A DNA stretch of 15,621 bases from JAYUHK01 sp043767025 (GCA_043767025.1 JAYUHK010000245.1:1-15621), one strand, 5' to 3'; numbered from the stretch's first letter, positions 6,098 through 14,437 are shown. Notes: generated by a model not told the origin, from the sequence alone. Made by a program: numbers and translations.

Positions 6098-8056
6098 TTA
6101 TTTCTTGACAAATTTGTTCGTAATCTCTTTATTTCCGTCTTGAAGTTTCACAAAATAAGTTCCCTGAGCAAGGTCAGAAACATCTATTTTCCAATAGTTT
6201 TTACCGATTTGGGTCGTAGTTTCGATATTTTTTAGCACTCTTCCCAACACGTCTTGCAGCTCCAGAGTAACACTTTGTGTACTTTCTGAATTAAATTCTA
6301 CATTCAAATCCGCGTTGGCAGGCACTGGATAAATATCCAAAATACCAACTTTTTCATCTTTTCTTTCTACCGCAATAACTTTAGAAAAAATATAGCGACC
6401 GTCGTTGTCGTTGATTTTTAGGCGGTAATAACTTTTCGTCGGCGGCTTAATATCACCAAACATATACTGACGGGCAGAGGTAATTTTGCCGTCTGCTGCG
6501 AGTTTTCCTATCTCCGACCAGTCCGAAACGCCGTTGCTGCTGCGCAAAACAACAAACTCTTTCACGTTTTCTTCGTCGCGGGTTTGCCATTCCAATTCAT
6601 TGATTCTACCATTTGCCTTGCCCGAAAAACTCAATAATTCGAGCGGAAGCGGCACATTAGTCGCCAACTGAATATTCTGAAATGTCACCTGACCGTTGAC
6701 CAAAGTAGCACTTACACATTTAGTGATGTAACCAACTGCCGCGTAGCAAACTTGAAAAACGCCTGCAGTCGGCTGCCCCGTGTGATACACGCCGAGCGTG
6801 TCCGTCCCAGCACTCAAATTGGGTGTAGTCGTCGCAGAGTTCATATCGCCCCCTACAATGGTGACAGTCACATTTCCTAACTTGACTCCCGTAATTGAGT
6901 CTGTCACAATTCCCTCCAAAAAGCACGCTTTTTTGAACGTCGGTATCAAAACGTACATTTCGCCATTGGAAGTGCCGCTTTTGGTGATGTTGGAAACAAT
7001 CTGCACCCCAGACGGCAAATATGGATAGACTCCCCAAGCTCCGTCGAAGCCATTGCCAGTCGCCAACGGGTAAGTGTCAAAAGCACCGACCTGCACGAGA
7101 TTGAACGGACGTGTAATGTCCACAATGTTGATGCCGTCGCGATACCATGAACTGATAGCCCAACAGTCGCGGACGTGCGTATTATGCACGATAGAACCAG
7201 AGCCGGGCGTAAGCTGAAGTTTGTCCAAAAATCGGATATTGGACGGGTCAGAAACATCGTAGGCGGCGAGAAAAGAGTTGGTTCTTTCGTCGGTCGTCAG
7301 CAGCGTCTTCCGATTGAGCGTGCGCCAAGTGTTGTGCGTAAAGGCGTTGGGAGTGGTCTGGGTAGCCAATAGCACGGGCGCGGATTTATTGACAAAATTG
7401 ATAATCGAAAAGCGACCCTGATAAATATCGCCCGAGTAAAGCGTGTCGTTTTCTACAAAGCCGTCGTGAATATAGTTGGCGTTGTATTGCCCTGCATAGT
7501 TGGGCGAAAACGGATTGGGCTGCAAATTCAACACCAACGCGCCGCTTGTCATACTGGCATTTCCGTTGGTCGTAGCTCCAAAGATATACGCGAAACCTTT
7601 GAGCGTGTCAATATGAAGGGCGTGAGATTTGCCCAACAAGCCCGCAATGGCACCATTGCCAGTATAAGACGTGTAGGAAATAGTGGGAATAGCAGGCGGC
7701 GCGGGCGGCGCTGCAAGTGGCGTAAGGTCGTATATTTTTATGCCGCCGCCGCCTTCGCTGTTCATGTAGGCGAAGTTACGATATACTTTTATTTCTCTCC
7801 AAAGGCTGCTGATGCCGTCCACGATTTGGTAGGGCGGTCCGGGCGCGTAAGGGTTGGTGACATCTACGATAATCAATCCGAGCGAGCCACCCACGAGCGC
7901 GTACTCCCGTCCATTGACAGCATAGCCGCAAATATTAGCGGCAGTTTGTCCCGGAAACTCTACCGTCGAGGCAAGTGTGAGATTGTAATTGGTGTAGTTT
8001 TGCGCCGAGGCGACGAAGGAGGTTAGAAGGAGCAGATAAGTGATGATTTTTTTCAT
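6098..8056 (-). CDS. Choice-of-anchor B family secreted protein with T9SS C-terminal sorting domain
   Basis: This is a large exported, probably cell-surface or secreted protein of unknown molecular function. A signal peptide is visible at 1-18 (MKKIITYLLLLTSFVASA, cleavage before Gln19). Residues about 25-370 contain beta-propeller-like repeats with LVIVD-type motifs: IIVDVTNPYAPG, IKIYDLTPL, AAYDVSDPSN and NIVDITRPFN. This matches the choice-of-anchor B pattern. Residues about 378-465 resemble a carboxypeptidase-regulatory-like (CNA-B-like) domain, beginning CFLEGIVTDSITG. A fibronectin-like segment follows the LPLELLSFSG linker (about 470-565). The last 80 residues are a type A T9SS sorting domain (ILDIYPVPANADLNV to the KFVKK end), which directs passage through the outer membrane. 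A proline/alanine-rich stretch (PLAAPPAPPAIP) interrupts the propeller region. The gene stands alone, with a 468-bp divergent spacer upstream. Confidence 0.88.
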   Translation of the reverse strand: MKKIITYLLLLTSFVASAQNYTNYNLTLASTVEFPGQTAANICGYAVNGREYALVGGSLGLIIVDVTNPYAPGPPYQIVDGISSLWREIKVYRNFAYMNSEGGGGIKIYDLTPLAAPPAPPAIPTISYTSYTGNGAIAGLLGKSHALHIDTLKGFAYIFGATTNGNASMTSGALVLNLQPNPFSPNYAGQYNANYIHDGFVENDTLYSGDIYQGRFSIINFVNKSAPVLLATQTTPNAFTHNTWRTLNRKTLLTTDERTNSFLAAYDVSDPSNIRFLDKLQLTPGSGSIVHNTHVRDCWAISSWYRDGINIVDITRPFNLVQVGAFDTYPLATGNGFDGAWGVYPYLPSGVQIVSNITKSGTSNGEMYVLIPTFKKACFLEGIVTDSITGVKLGNVTVTIVGGDMNSATTTPNLSAGTDTLGVYHTGQPTAGVFQVCYAAVGYITKCVSATLVNGQVTFQNIQLATNVPLPLELLSFSGKANGRINELEWQTRDEENVKEFVVLRSSNGVSDWSEIGKLAADGKITSARQYMFGDIKPPTKSYYRLKINDNDGRYIFSKVIAVERKDEKVGILDIYPVPANADLNVEFNSESTQSVTLELQDVLGRVLKNIETTTQIGKNYWKIDVSDLAQGTYFVKLQDGNKEITNKFVKK

Positions 8057-8237
8057 AAAAACGATGTTGTTGAATAAATATAATGTGTGATGAGTTTAGA
8101 AAAAAGTGTATTTCCGTAAGAAATGCGTCAGTGTAATCATGGTATTCCCAATCTTTGAAACGACAAACAGTATTATTAGTTTATAAATCAGTTCGCAGTT
8201 TGCTACACAGCAACTCTTTCCCCCTAATAATCCTTTG

Positions 8238-8245
8238 CAAATGTA
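8238..8245 (-). promoter_or_regulatory. Candidate -7 element for the T9SS cargo gene
   Basis: The plus strand CAAATGTA reads TACATTTG on the minus strand, an exact match to TAnnTTTG. No TTG-type -33 element is visible at the expected distance. If used, it gives a leader of about 170 bases. Confidence 0.4.
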
Positions 8246-8473
8246 CGGTAACAAGGTCGTAAAAAAAAATATTTTTTTGAAATTAGGTTTTATTTAACAA
8301 ATGAATGTTTATTTGATAGATTTTAGTGACTTTTAGGGTCTTTGGAAGGCAAAAATGGCGAATATTGATTTTTTACTATGTCACTAACTATGCGTAAAAT
8401 AAGATAAAAGTAGGCGTAAAATATTTTCTAACAATAAAAACACCAATAAATTTTTTTTCTCAAAGTAAAATTA

Positions 8474-8481
8474 TACATTTG
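8474..8481 (+). promoter_or_regulatory. Candidate -7 element for the DUF2853 gene
   Basis: TACATTTG matches TAnnTTTG and lies 43 bases before the ATG. A T-run at about 8449-8456 sits near the -33 position, but there is no TTG. Confidence 0.5.
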
Positions 8482-8524
8482 TGGGACATTTATTTTTTTA
8501 ATCCACTACTAACTAAACGTAATT

Positions 8525-8866
8525 ATGAGCAAATTCGATGATTGCATGGAACAGTTCAAAAACTGTATGACCAACACCATCAAAGTTTCTTTCGATGAAG
8601 AACTATTAACAAAAGTCGCCAAAGGATTGGGACCGTCCATTTACAATGCCGACGCTTCTTTGGTATCTGGCTCCGACCAGTCCGAACTCGACCGCGTAAA
8701 AACTAATTTTTTAATCAAAAAATTAGGTCTTGACGATTCGCCCGCCTTGGACGAAGCCATCAAAGAAGTCATCACGCAGTTCGGTTCTTCCAACCGCAGC
8801 AAATATCGCGCAGTGTTTTACTATCTATTGGCAGTAAAATTCGACAAACAATCCGTGTACGCATAG
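8525..8866 (+). CDS. DUF2853 family protein
   Basis: A small cytoplasmic protein (113 residues, normal for the family) with no established function. Recognition rests on the conserved core GPSIYNADASLVSGSDQSEL (36-55), continued by NFLIKKLGL (61-69), and on the C-terminal SNRSKYRAVFYYLL (89-102). It appears all-helical, has no signal peptide or membrane segment, and has two N-terminal cysteines (Cys7, Cys14). It is transcribed alone: a promoter-like element lies upstream and a good intrinsic terminator follows about 30 bp after the stop. The family is found mainly in Bacteroidota and Proteobacteria as far as I recall. No role can be drawn from the neighbours. Confidence 0.9.
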   Translation: MSKFDDCMEQFKNCMTNTIKVSFDEELLTKVAKGLGPSIYNADASLVSGSDQSELDRVKTNFLIKKLGLDDSPALDEAIKEVITQFGSSNRSKYRAVFYYLLAVKFDKQSVYA

Positions 8867-8894
8867 TCGCGGAAAAACAAAAAATTACCAAATA

Positions 8895-8923
8895 AGCTCA
8901 ACGGAACTTCCGTTGGGCTTTTT
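8895..8923 (+). terminator. Intrinsic terminator of the DUF2853 gene
   Basis: The arms AGCTCAACGGA (8895-8905) and TCCGTTGGGCT (8909-8919) form an 11-bp stem with one G-U pair and a 3-base loop. A T-run follows (8919-8923). It begins 29 bp after the stop codon and separates the gene from aconitase. Confidence 0.9.
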
Positions 8924-8995
8924 GATTTTACAAATCTTTTTCGGAAAAAAACTTCTTTTCTGCTCCCAATCGTCCCTTTTTTAGATAAAAAATAC

Positions 8996-9003
8996 TACTT
9001 TTG
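8996..9003 (+). promoter_or_regulatory. Candidate -7 element for aconitase
   Basis: TACTTTTG matches TAnnTTTG and lies 43 bases before the aconitase ATG, after the upstream terminator. No clear -33 TTG was seen. Confidence 0.5.
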
Positions 9004-9046
9004 CCTTGAAATTATTTTTTATAAAAATCAATAAACATCGGCAGAA

Positions 9047-11320
9047 ATGGCATTCGATATTGAAATAATTCGGGAATACTACGCCTCCCTTCCCTCCAAA
9101 ATTGCGGCTGCAAAAGCAAAAATCAATCGCCCGCTCACGCTTTCTGAAAAAATATTGCTCTCACATCTTCACCGCGATTCGCCTTTGGCGGACTATCAAC
9201 GTGGAAAAGACTACGTTTTTTTCGCCCCCGACCGCGTAGCCATGCAAGACGCAACCGCACAGATGGCACTCCTTCAGTTTGATATGTGCGGACGAAAGCG
9301 AGTCGCCGTACCCAGCACCGTCCATTGCGACCACCTGATTCAGGCAAGGGAAGACGCTGGCACAGACCTCTCGCGCGCCAAGCACGAAAGCTCCGAAGTT
9401 TTTGATTTCTTACAAACTATCTCCAATAAATATGGCATCGGATTCTGGAAACCCGGCGCAGGCATTATCCACCAAATCGTGTTAGAAAATTACGCTTTCC
9501 CGGGAGGCATGATGGTCGGCACAGACTCGCACACCGTCAATGCGGGCGGTCTCGGCATGGTCGCCATCGGAGTCGGCGGCGCAGACGCGGTAGATGTGAT
9601 GGTCGGCATGGCGTGGGAACTCAAAATGCCTAAACTTATCGGCGTAAAGCTGACTGGCAAACTCAACGGCTGGGCTTCTGCCAAAGATGTAATCTTAAAA
9701 GTAGCCGGTATCCTGACCGTCAAAGGCGGCACGGGCGCGATAGTAGAATATTTTGGCGAAGGCGCGACGTCGCTTTCTTGCACCGGAAAAGGTACAATTT
9801 GCAATATGGGTGCCGAAATAGGTGCCACAACCTCCACTTTTGGCTACGACGAAAGCATGAGCCGCTACCTGAAAGCAACAGGGCGAACAGACGTAGCCGA
9901 ACTCGCTGACCAAGTCGCAGCACACCTGACCGCCGACGCAGAATGTTACGAACACCCCGAAAAATACTTCGACCAAGTCATAGAAATAAATCTCTCCGAG
10001 TTGGAGCCACACCTCAACGGACCATTTACGCCCGACTTGGCGACACCTATTTCAAAAATGAAAGAAATGGCAGCCGCCAACGGCTGGCCCACCAAAATAG
10101 AAGTCGGATTGATTGGCTCTTGCACCAACTCGTCTTATGAAGATATTGCGCGAGCGGTAAGTTTGGCAAGACAAGTGACGGCGAAAAACCTAAAAACAAA
10201 GTCAGAATTTACCATTACTCCCGGCAGCGAGCAAATTAGATACACGATTGAGCGCGACGGATTTTTGGAGGCTTTTGATGCCATCGGCGCAACCGTTTTC
10301 GCCAACGCCTGCGGTCCTTGCATCGGAATGTGGGACAGAATGGGTGCGGAAAAGAAAGAAAAAAATACGATTGTTCACTCTTTCAACCGCAATTTTGCGA
10401 AGCGAGCCGACGGGAATCCGAATACTTTCGCCTTCGTAGGCTCGCCCGAGTTGGTGACGGCTATGGCAATCGCGGGCGATTTGAGCTTCAATCCTCTGAC
10501 AGATACGCTGACGAATGAAAACGGCGAGCAAGTAAAACTCGACCCTCCGAGCGGCGACGAGCTGCCAAGTCGCGGGTTCGCTGTAGAAGATGCGGGCTTT
10601 GTTGCGCCTTTGGCGGACGGAAGTCACATTCAGGTAAGAGTGGCGAGCGACTCCAAGCGTCTTCAACTGCTCCAACCATTCGTGACGATTGCGCCCGACG
10701 AAGTGAAAAATATGCGAATTTTGATAAAAGCGAAAGGAAAATGCACGACCGACCATATCTCAATGGCTGGACCGTGGCTCGAATATCGCGGACACCTCGA
10801 AAATATCTCCAACAACTGCCTCATCGGAGCTATCAACGCCTTCAATGACCAAGCAAACCAAGTATGGAACTCGACTACGGGTTCTTTTCACGCGGTGCCA
10901 GAGTCCGCCAAAGTCTATCAATCGGCGGGCGTTGGGACGATAGTTTTTGGGGAAGAAAATTATGGCGAAGGCAGCAGCCGCGAACACGCAGCGATGGAGC
11001 CGCGATTTTTGGGGGTGAAGGCGGTGGTTGTAAAGTCCTTTGCGCGCATCCACGAAACGAACCTAAAAAAGCAGGGAATGTTGGGCTTGACCTTCTCCAA
11101 TCCAGCCGATTACGACAAAATCCGTCAAGACGATGTGGTGAGTATTCTCGGTTTTGATACCTTTGCGCCCGACAAAAACCTGACTATCCAACTGCTGCAC
11201 GCCGACGGCAATTCGGAATATTTTGAGGTAAGACATACTTACAATCAGCAACAAATCGAATGGGTGCGCGCAGGGTCGGCACTCAATAAAATTCGGAAAG
11301 ATATGGGAATTTCGCAATAA
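9047..11320 (+). CDS. acn: Aconitate hydratase, mitochondrial type
   Basis: This TCA-cycle enzyme isomerises citrate to isocitrate via cis-aconitate with a [4Fe-4S] cluster in the cytoplasm. Cluster ligands are Cys359 in GSCTNSSYED and Cys422 and Cys425 in ANACGPCIGMW. Active-site segments include TVHCDH (91-96), GTDSHTVNAGGLG (158-170) and YGEGSSREHAA (639-649), where Ser643 corresponds to the catalytic serine of mitochondrial aconitase and Arg645 to its substrate-binding arginine. The length of 757 residues and the domain order match mitochondrial aconitase. They do not match the longer AcnA/IRP1 type or the domain-shuffled AcnB. The gene appears monocistronic, with its own promoter-like element, and no other TCA gene is adjacent. 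It is more GC-rich than the genes to its right. It ends 42 bp before a perfect palindrome. Confidence 0.97.
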   Translation: MAFDIEIIREYYASLPSKIAAAKAKINRPLTLSEKILLSHLHRDSPLADYQRGKDYVFFAPDRVAMQDATAQMALLQFDMCGRKRVAVPSTVHCDHLIQAREDAGTDLSRAKHESSEVFDFLQTISNKYGIGFWKPGAGIIHQIVLENYAFPGGMMVGTDSHTVNAGGLGMVAIGVGGADAVDVMVGMAWELKMPKLIGVKLTGKLNGWASAKDVILKVAGILTVKGGTGAIVEYFGEGATSLSCTGKGTICNMGAEIGATTSTFGYDESMSRYLKATGRTDVAELADQVAAHLTADAECYEHPEKYFDQVIEINLSELEPHLNGPFTPDLATPISKMKEMAAANGWPTKIEVGLIGSCTNSSYEDIARAVSLARQVTAKNLKTKSEFTITPGSEQIRYTIERDGFLEAFDAIGATVFANACGPCIGMWDRMGAEKKEKNTIVHSFNRNFAKRADGNPNTFAFVGSPELVTAMAIAGDLSFNPLTDTLTNENGEQVKLDPPSGDELPSRGFAVEDAGFVAPLADGSHIQVRVASDSKRLQLLQPFVTIAPDEVKNMRILIKAKGKCTTDHISMAGPWLEYRGHLENISNNCLIGAINAFNDQANQVWNSTTGSFHAVPESAKVYQSAGVGTIVFGEENYGEGSSREHAAMEPRFLGVKAVVVKSFARIHETNLKKQGMLGLTFSNPADYDKIRQDDVVSILGFDTFAPDKNLTIQLLHADGNSEYFEVRHTYNQQQIEWVRAGSALNKIRKDMGISQ

Positions 11321-11360
11321 AACAGAACTTAATTCTGAAAGTGATGGAAAGATACTGAAC

Positions 11361-11410
11361 CGAAGCTACCGACACCTTAAAGGTGTCGGTAGCTTGTGGT
11401 TGAAATTATT
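11361..11410. repeat. Dispersed palindromic repeat, copy 2 (perfect 15-bp stem)
   Basis: AAGCTACCGACACCT (11363-11377) is the exact reverse complement of 11381-11395, with a TAA loop. It matches 35 of 40 bases of copy 1 near the left edge, with continued similarity into a GAAATTATT-like tail. It lies between the convergent aconitase and LytTR genes, and its last bases reach the LytTR stop codon. No T-run follows the stem on the plus strand. It may stop or stabilise transcripts from both sides, or be a REP-type mobile palindrome. Confidence 0.85.
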
Positions 11411-12146
11411 ACAGTTTTTTTATCTCCACCATATCCAATAATTCGTCGCGGTAATTTTTGCCTACCGAAAGCTGTTTGACGACACCTTTTTCCATGATTT
11501 CGACCATATTTCCGTCTAAAGCGTGGATTTTATCCACCGAAACGATGTAAGAACGGTGAATCCTTTTGAACTGGTGTTGTGGCAGTTTTTCCTCCAAACT
11601 TTTCATCGTCTGCAAAGTAATCACGCGTCCAGTTTCCATCCGAATAATTACATAGTCTTTCAAGCCTTCTACGTACAAAATTTCTGAATATTTAACTTTC
11701 ACCAATTTTTTGTCGGATTTTACGAAGAAAAAATCGTCTTGTTGCTCTCCGACCGTTGAAGTTTCTTTCTGCTGATGCTGCAAACTAATCAATTCGGTAG
11801 CCTTATTGACCGCTTTCATAAAACGCTCGAAAGACACTGGTTTGAGCAAATAATCCAACGCATTGAGTTCAAAACCCTCGACCGCAAAGTTCGGATAAGC
11901 GGTTGTAAAAACGGTAAGCGGGGGATTTTTGAGCGTTTTCAAAAAATCCGTTCCAGTGATTTGCGGCATTTGAATATCCAAAAACATCAAATCAATATGG
12001 TTATTTTGCAAAATTTCGTTTGCTTCAAGCGCGTTGTTGCAGCGTTTTACCAAATTTAATTCGGAAAGTCGCTCAATGTAAGTTTCCAGAACGTCCAGCG
12101 CAAGCGGTTCGTCATCGACAATAAGTACGTTTATTTTCTGATTCAT
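11409..12146 (-). CDS. LytTR-family two-component response regulator
   Basis: A cytoplasmic response regulator, presumably phosphorylated by the kinase encoded 41 bp upstream. The receiver domain (about 5-118) has the acidic pair Asp11-Asp12, phospho-acceptor Asp57 in MFLDIQMP, Thr81 and Thr82 in FTTAYPNFAVEGF, and Lys102 in YLLKPVSFERF. After a short glutamine-rich linker comes the LytTR DNA-binding domain (about 138-240), with DFFFVKSDKKLVKV, ILYVEGLKDYV and RIHRSYIVSVDKI. Its 245 residues are typical. The targets are unknown. The divergent promoter region at 13247-13384, shared with the metallopeptidase operon, is an obvious place to look, but I could not identify a LytTR repeat site there. 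Confidence 0.95.
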   Translation of the reverse strand: MNQKINVLIVDDEPLALDVLETYIERLSELNLVKRCNNALEANEILQNNHIDLMFLDIQMPQITGTDFLKTLKNPPLTVFTTAYPNFAVEGFELNALDYLLKPVSFERFMKAVNKATELISLQHQQKETSTVGEQQDDFFFVKSDKKLVKVKYSEILYVEGLKDYVIIRMETGRVITLQTMKSLEEKLPQHQFKRIHRSYIVSVDKIHALDGNMVEIMEKGVVKQLSVGKNYRDELLDMVEIKKL

Positions 12147-12187
12147 TTTTTAAGTTGGTTGGTTCAAAAATTATTTTTTCTTTATTC

Positions 12188-13246
12188 TTAAGACTCTAAA
12201 TTCAAAGTAAGACAAATTTTGTAAGTGTCTGGCGAATCCTCGATTTTTAGCTCGTGAAGTTTTGGGTAAAGCAACGCCAGACGCTGCTTTACATTGACCA
12301 AACCGATACCGCCACTGATTTTGTGCGTTGTGACAGGCATTTTGTTGGCTTTATTGTTTTCGATAAAAAATGTCACACTATTAGGAAATATTTTTAATTT
12401 TATATGCACAAACCCGTGTGACAAATGATGGTTCAGACCATGCTTAAAACTGTTTTCGAGGAACGGAATGAACAGCAAAGGAGCGATTTTTTGTTCGCCA
12501 ACGATGCCGTCGGTTTCAAAAGAAATGTGCATATTCTCGCTCTGCCGCAGTTTTTCTAAATCTAAATAATTTTTTAGGTACGAAATTTCTTTGTGCAGAA
12601 AAACTTGTTTTTCATTACATTCATACAGCATATAACGCATCATTTCGGCAAGTTTTAGGACAATATCGGGAGCAATATCCGATTTTTTCAATGTCAGCGC
12701 GTAGAGATTATTTAAAGTATTAAATAAAAAATGTGGATTGATTTGTGACCTCAAAAAACGAAGCTCCGACTGCATACTTTGGTTTTGTAGCTCTTTTTGC
12801 TCTCGCTCCAAACGCGCCCAATCCGAAATAATTTTATAGACTGTCGAAACACAAGCTACTGTAAGATTGACCAAAAAATACCAGTGACGATTGAGTACAA
12901 TAACAGATTGAGTATCAGGATAATAAGTAAATAAAAAGTAAAAAATAACGACTCTCAAAGGCGTTACTACAGCCACCGAAAGCAGAAGCAAAAGCGTATA
13001 AAAAGCGTAGTTTTTTGCATTCAGATAGCGAGGGATAAGGTAGTACAGATTGAAGTAAACAACCAGCAAATAAAAAAATAAATTTACGGTTTCTGTGACA
13101 AAAGCAAACCAAAAGCCATGTTGCAAGCCGTCAAACAGCAAAAGCAGCAAAAAAGCCGCCAACCAAAACGTGATGTGGTGCGCTTCCGCCTTACTCAACC
13201 AGTTTTTGAAGGACTGTTTAAAACTAATTAGCTCTTTTTTTTCCAT
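12188..13246 (-). CDS. LytS/YehU-type sensor histidine kinase
   Basis: A membrane histidine kinase that should phosphorylate the LytTR regulator encoded downstream. About four membrane segments are visible (near residues 26-40, 44-71, 82-108 and 121-139), with short loops and no large extracellular sensor domain. A coiled-coil-like linker (about 143-165) leads to the His_kinase domain with QINPHFLFNTLNNLYAL (168-184), where His172 is the expected phosphorylation site. The ATP-binding HATPase_c domain has PFLENSFKHG (261-270) and GGIGLVNVKQRL (312-323). Its 352 residues are normal for Bacteroidota members. The signal sensed is unknown; the compact four-helix membrane part suggests sensing within or at the membrane. 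It is divergent from the metallopeptidase gene. Confidence 0.95.
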   Translation of the reverse strand: MEKKELISFKQSFKNWLSKAEAHHITFWLAAFLLLLLFDGLQHGFWFAFVTETVNLFFYLLVVYFNLYYLIPRYLNAKNYAFYTLLLLLSVAVVTPLRVVIFYFLFTYYPDTQSVIVLNRHWYFLVNLTVACVSTVYKIISDWARLEREQKELQNQSMQSELRFLRSQINPHFLFNTLNNLYALTLKKSDIAPDIVLKLAEMMRYMLYECNEKQVFLHKEISYLKNYLDLEKLRQSENMHISFETDGIVGEQKIAPLLFIPFLENSFKHGLNHHLSHGFVHIKLKIFPNSVTFFIENNKANKMPVTTHKISGGIGLVNVKQRLALLYPKLHELKIEDSPDTYKICLTLNLES

Positions 13247-13328
13247 ACCTCTGTTGAAATGAATTGCAAATAAGCCATTTTTTCAGGGAACAGCTAATTT
13301 TTTCGATAAAAAAGGTAAAAAAACGGAT

Positions 13329-13351
13329 TAACTTTGTCCCAATCGGACAAA
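13329..13351 (+). promoter_or_regulatory. Candidate -7 element overlapped by a 7-bp palindrome
   Basis: TAACTTTG (13329-13336) matches the Bacteroidota -7 consensus ahead of the metallopeptidase gene. TTTGTCC (13333-13339) and GGACAAA (13345-13351) form a perfect inverted repeat with a 5-base spacer, starting inside the -7 element and covering the expected transcription start. It could be an operator or a 5'-end RNA hairpin. Confidence 0.45.
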
Positions 13352-13384
13352 TAATTTTTACAACAAACAAGATACAACGATTTT

Positions 13385-14434
13385 ATGAAGCATATTCTGG
13401 GGTTTTTCATATTGATTTTCAGCTTTTTACAGTGCCAAACTTCTCAAAAAATCGCAGCCATCGTTCCCCTGAATGAGCGGCAACAGATTATTTTTTTGGA
13501 CAGCGCAACCGCAGCCGCCGCAATTATTTTGGACACGACAGACCATTTATTTGAAAAAATCCAGCCGCTTGATATGTCCATTCAACTAAAAAAGCCGCTA
13601 AAAATGCCTGTCAATCGAAATAGTATTTTGTCACAATATCAACTTTTTTTAAAAAAAGATGTCGTTTCATTTACAAAAACTGAACAGCAATATGTCCAAA
13701 AAGCCTTTCTGGAAGCCTCTAATTTGGTGTCCCAAATTTCGACTCAAATACTCCCAAAAGAGATAAAACTTATCAAAACAAAAGCGAACCATTACGGAAA
13801 ATCGGTCTATTACACGCGTGAAAACTGTATTATAATCCCCAAGAACGTTTTAGAAACGCAAGACTACGACGAATTTATGAGTACCATGATGCACGAAATT
13901 TTTCATATTTACAGCCGCTTTAATCCCGAAAAGCGAAAAAAATTGTACGCGTTGATTGGTTTTAAGAATCTCCCACAGAAAGATTTGACGATAGAAGATT
14001 CCCTTCGGCAGAGAATTTTACTCAATCCCGACGGCGTTGATTTTGCACAATTCATTGATATTCAAGCCTGTAAGAGTTGTAAAAAAATATCTGCTGTCCC
14101 GATTATCTTTGCCAATCAGTTCGACTACACGACTGAAAAACCAGATTTCTTTAATTATCTTACCTTCAATATTTTTCAAATCGAAAAGCAAGGCAAACAC
14201 GCATATCAAGTTTATTCCAAACGCAACGGCGACCCGCTGCTCAACGTCGCACAAATGCCATCTTTCAATGAACAAATTGGGGACAACACTGGCTATATTA
14301 TTCACCCCGACGAAATTTTAGCCGATAATTTTATGCTGCTCTGCCTAAAAAATAAAACGCCAGACCGCATTAATAAGCTGTCACAAAATGGCAAAGAATT
14401 ATTAGAAAAAATTAGACTTATTATTCAATCGTAA
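13385..14434 (+). CDS. Putative exported zinc metallopeptidase (HExxH), function unknown
   Basis: I do not recognise a named family. The N-terminus is a hydrophobic export signal (about 4-16) ending FSFLQCQTS. Cys17 could be lipidated, but Gln at -1 is unusual for a lipobox, so simple cleavage or anchoring is also possible. Residues 170-174 are HEIFH, preceded by MSTMM and followed by IYSRFNPEKRKKLYALIGF, which fits a zinc-binding gluzincin helix with His170, Glu171 and His174. Much later, HPDEILADNF (307-316) looks like the third-ligand helix, with Glu310. Between them is a lone CxxC (Cys229, Cys232). The start ATG follows a promoter-like element. The AAA ATPase gene begins only 3 bp after the stop, so the two are probably co-transcribed. 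This pairing of an exported peptidase with a cytoplasmic ATPase is odd. The substrate is unknown. Confidence 0.75.
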   Translation: MKHILGFFILIFSFLQCQTSQKIAAIVPLNERQQIIFLDSATAAAAIILDTTDHLFEKIQPLDMSIQLKKPLKMPVNRNSILSQYQLFLKKDVVSFTKTEQQYVQKAFLEASNLVSQISTQILPKEIKLIKTKANHYGKSVYYTRENCIIIPKNVLETQDYDEFMSTMMHEIFHIYSRFNPEKRKKLYALIGFKNLPQKDLTIEDSLRQRILLNPDGVDFAQFIDIQACKSCKKISAVPIIFANQFDYTTEKPDFFNYLTFNIFQIEKQGKHAYQVYSKRNGDPLLNVAQMPSFNEQIGDNTGYIIHPDEILADNFMLLCLKNKTPDRINKLSQNGKELLEKIRLIIQS

Positions 14435-14437
14435 ATT

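Larger units (their letters stand above)
8057..8524. other. 468-bp divergent spacer between the T9SS cargo gene and the DUF2853 gene
   Basis: No convincing gene was found. It holds one promoter-like -7 element for each direction (8238-8245 minus, 8474-8481 plus). A small bulged hairpin, AGTTTGCT-ACAC-AGCAACT, lies within about 8190-8215. The rest (about 8260-8460) is AT-rich with no structure that I can support. Confidence 0.6.

Noticed and set aside
8096..8140. 14-residue minus-strand frame just upstream of the T9SS cargo gene, considered as a leader peptide
   Set aside because: Too short, with no run of regulatory codons and no attenuator structure before the main start.
8057..8524. Riboswitch in the long divergent spacer
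   Set aside because: No known aptamer motif was recognised; only a small bulged hairpin is present.
9490..10756. Several long antisense frames opposite aconitase
   Set aside because: They mirror the GC-rich coding sequence of aconitase, and none shows recognisable motifs or a start context.
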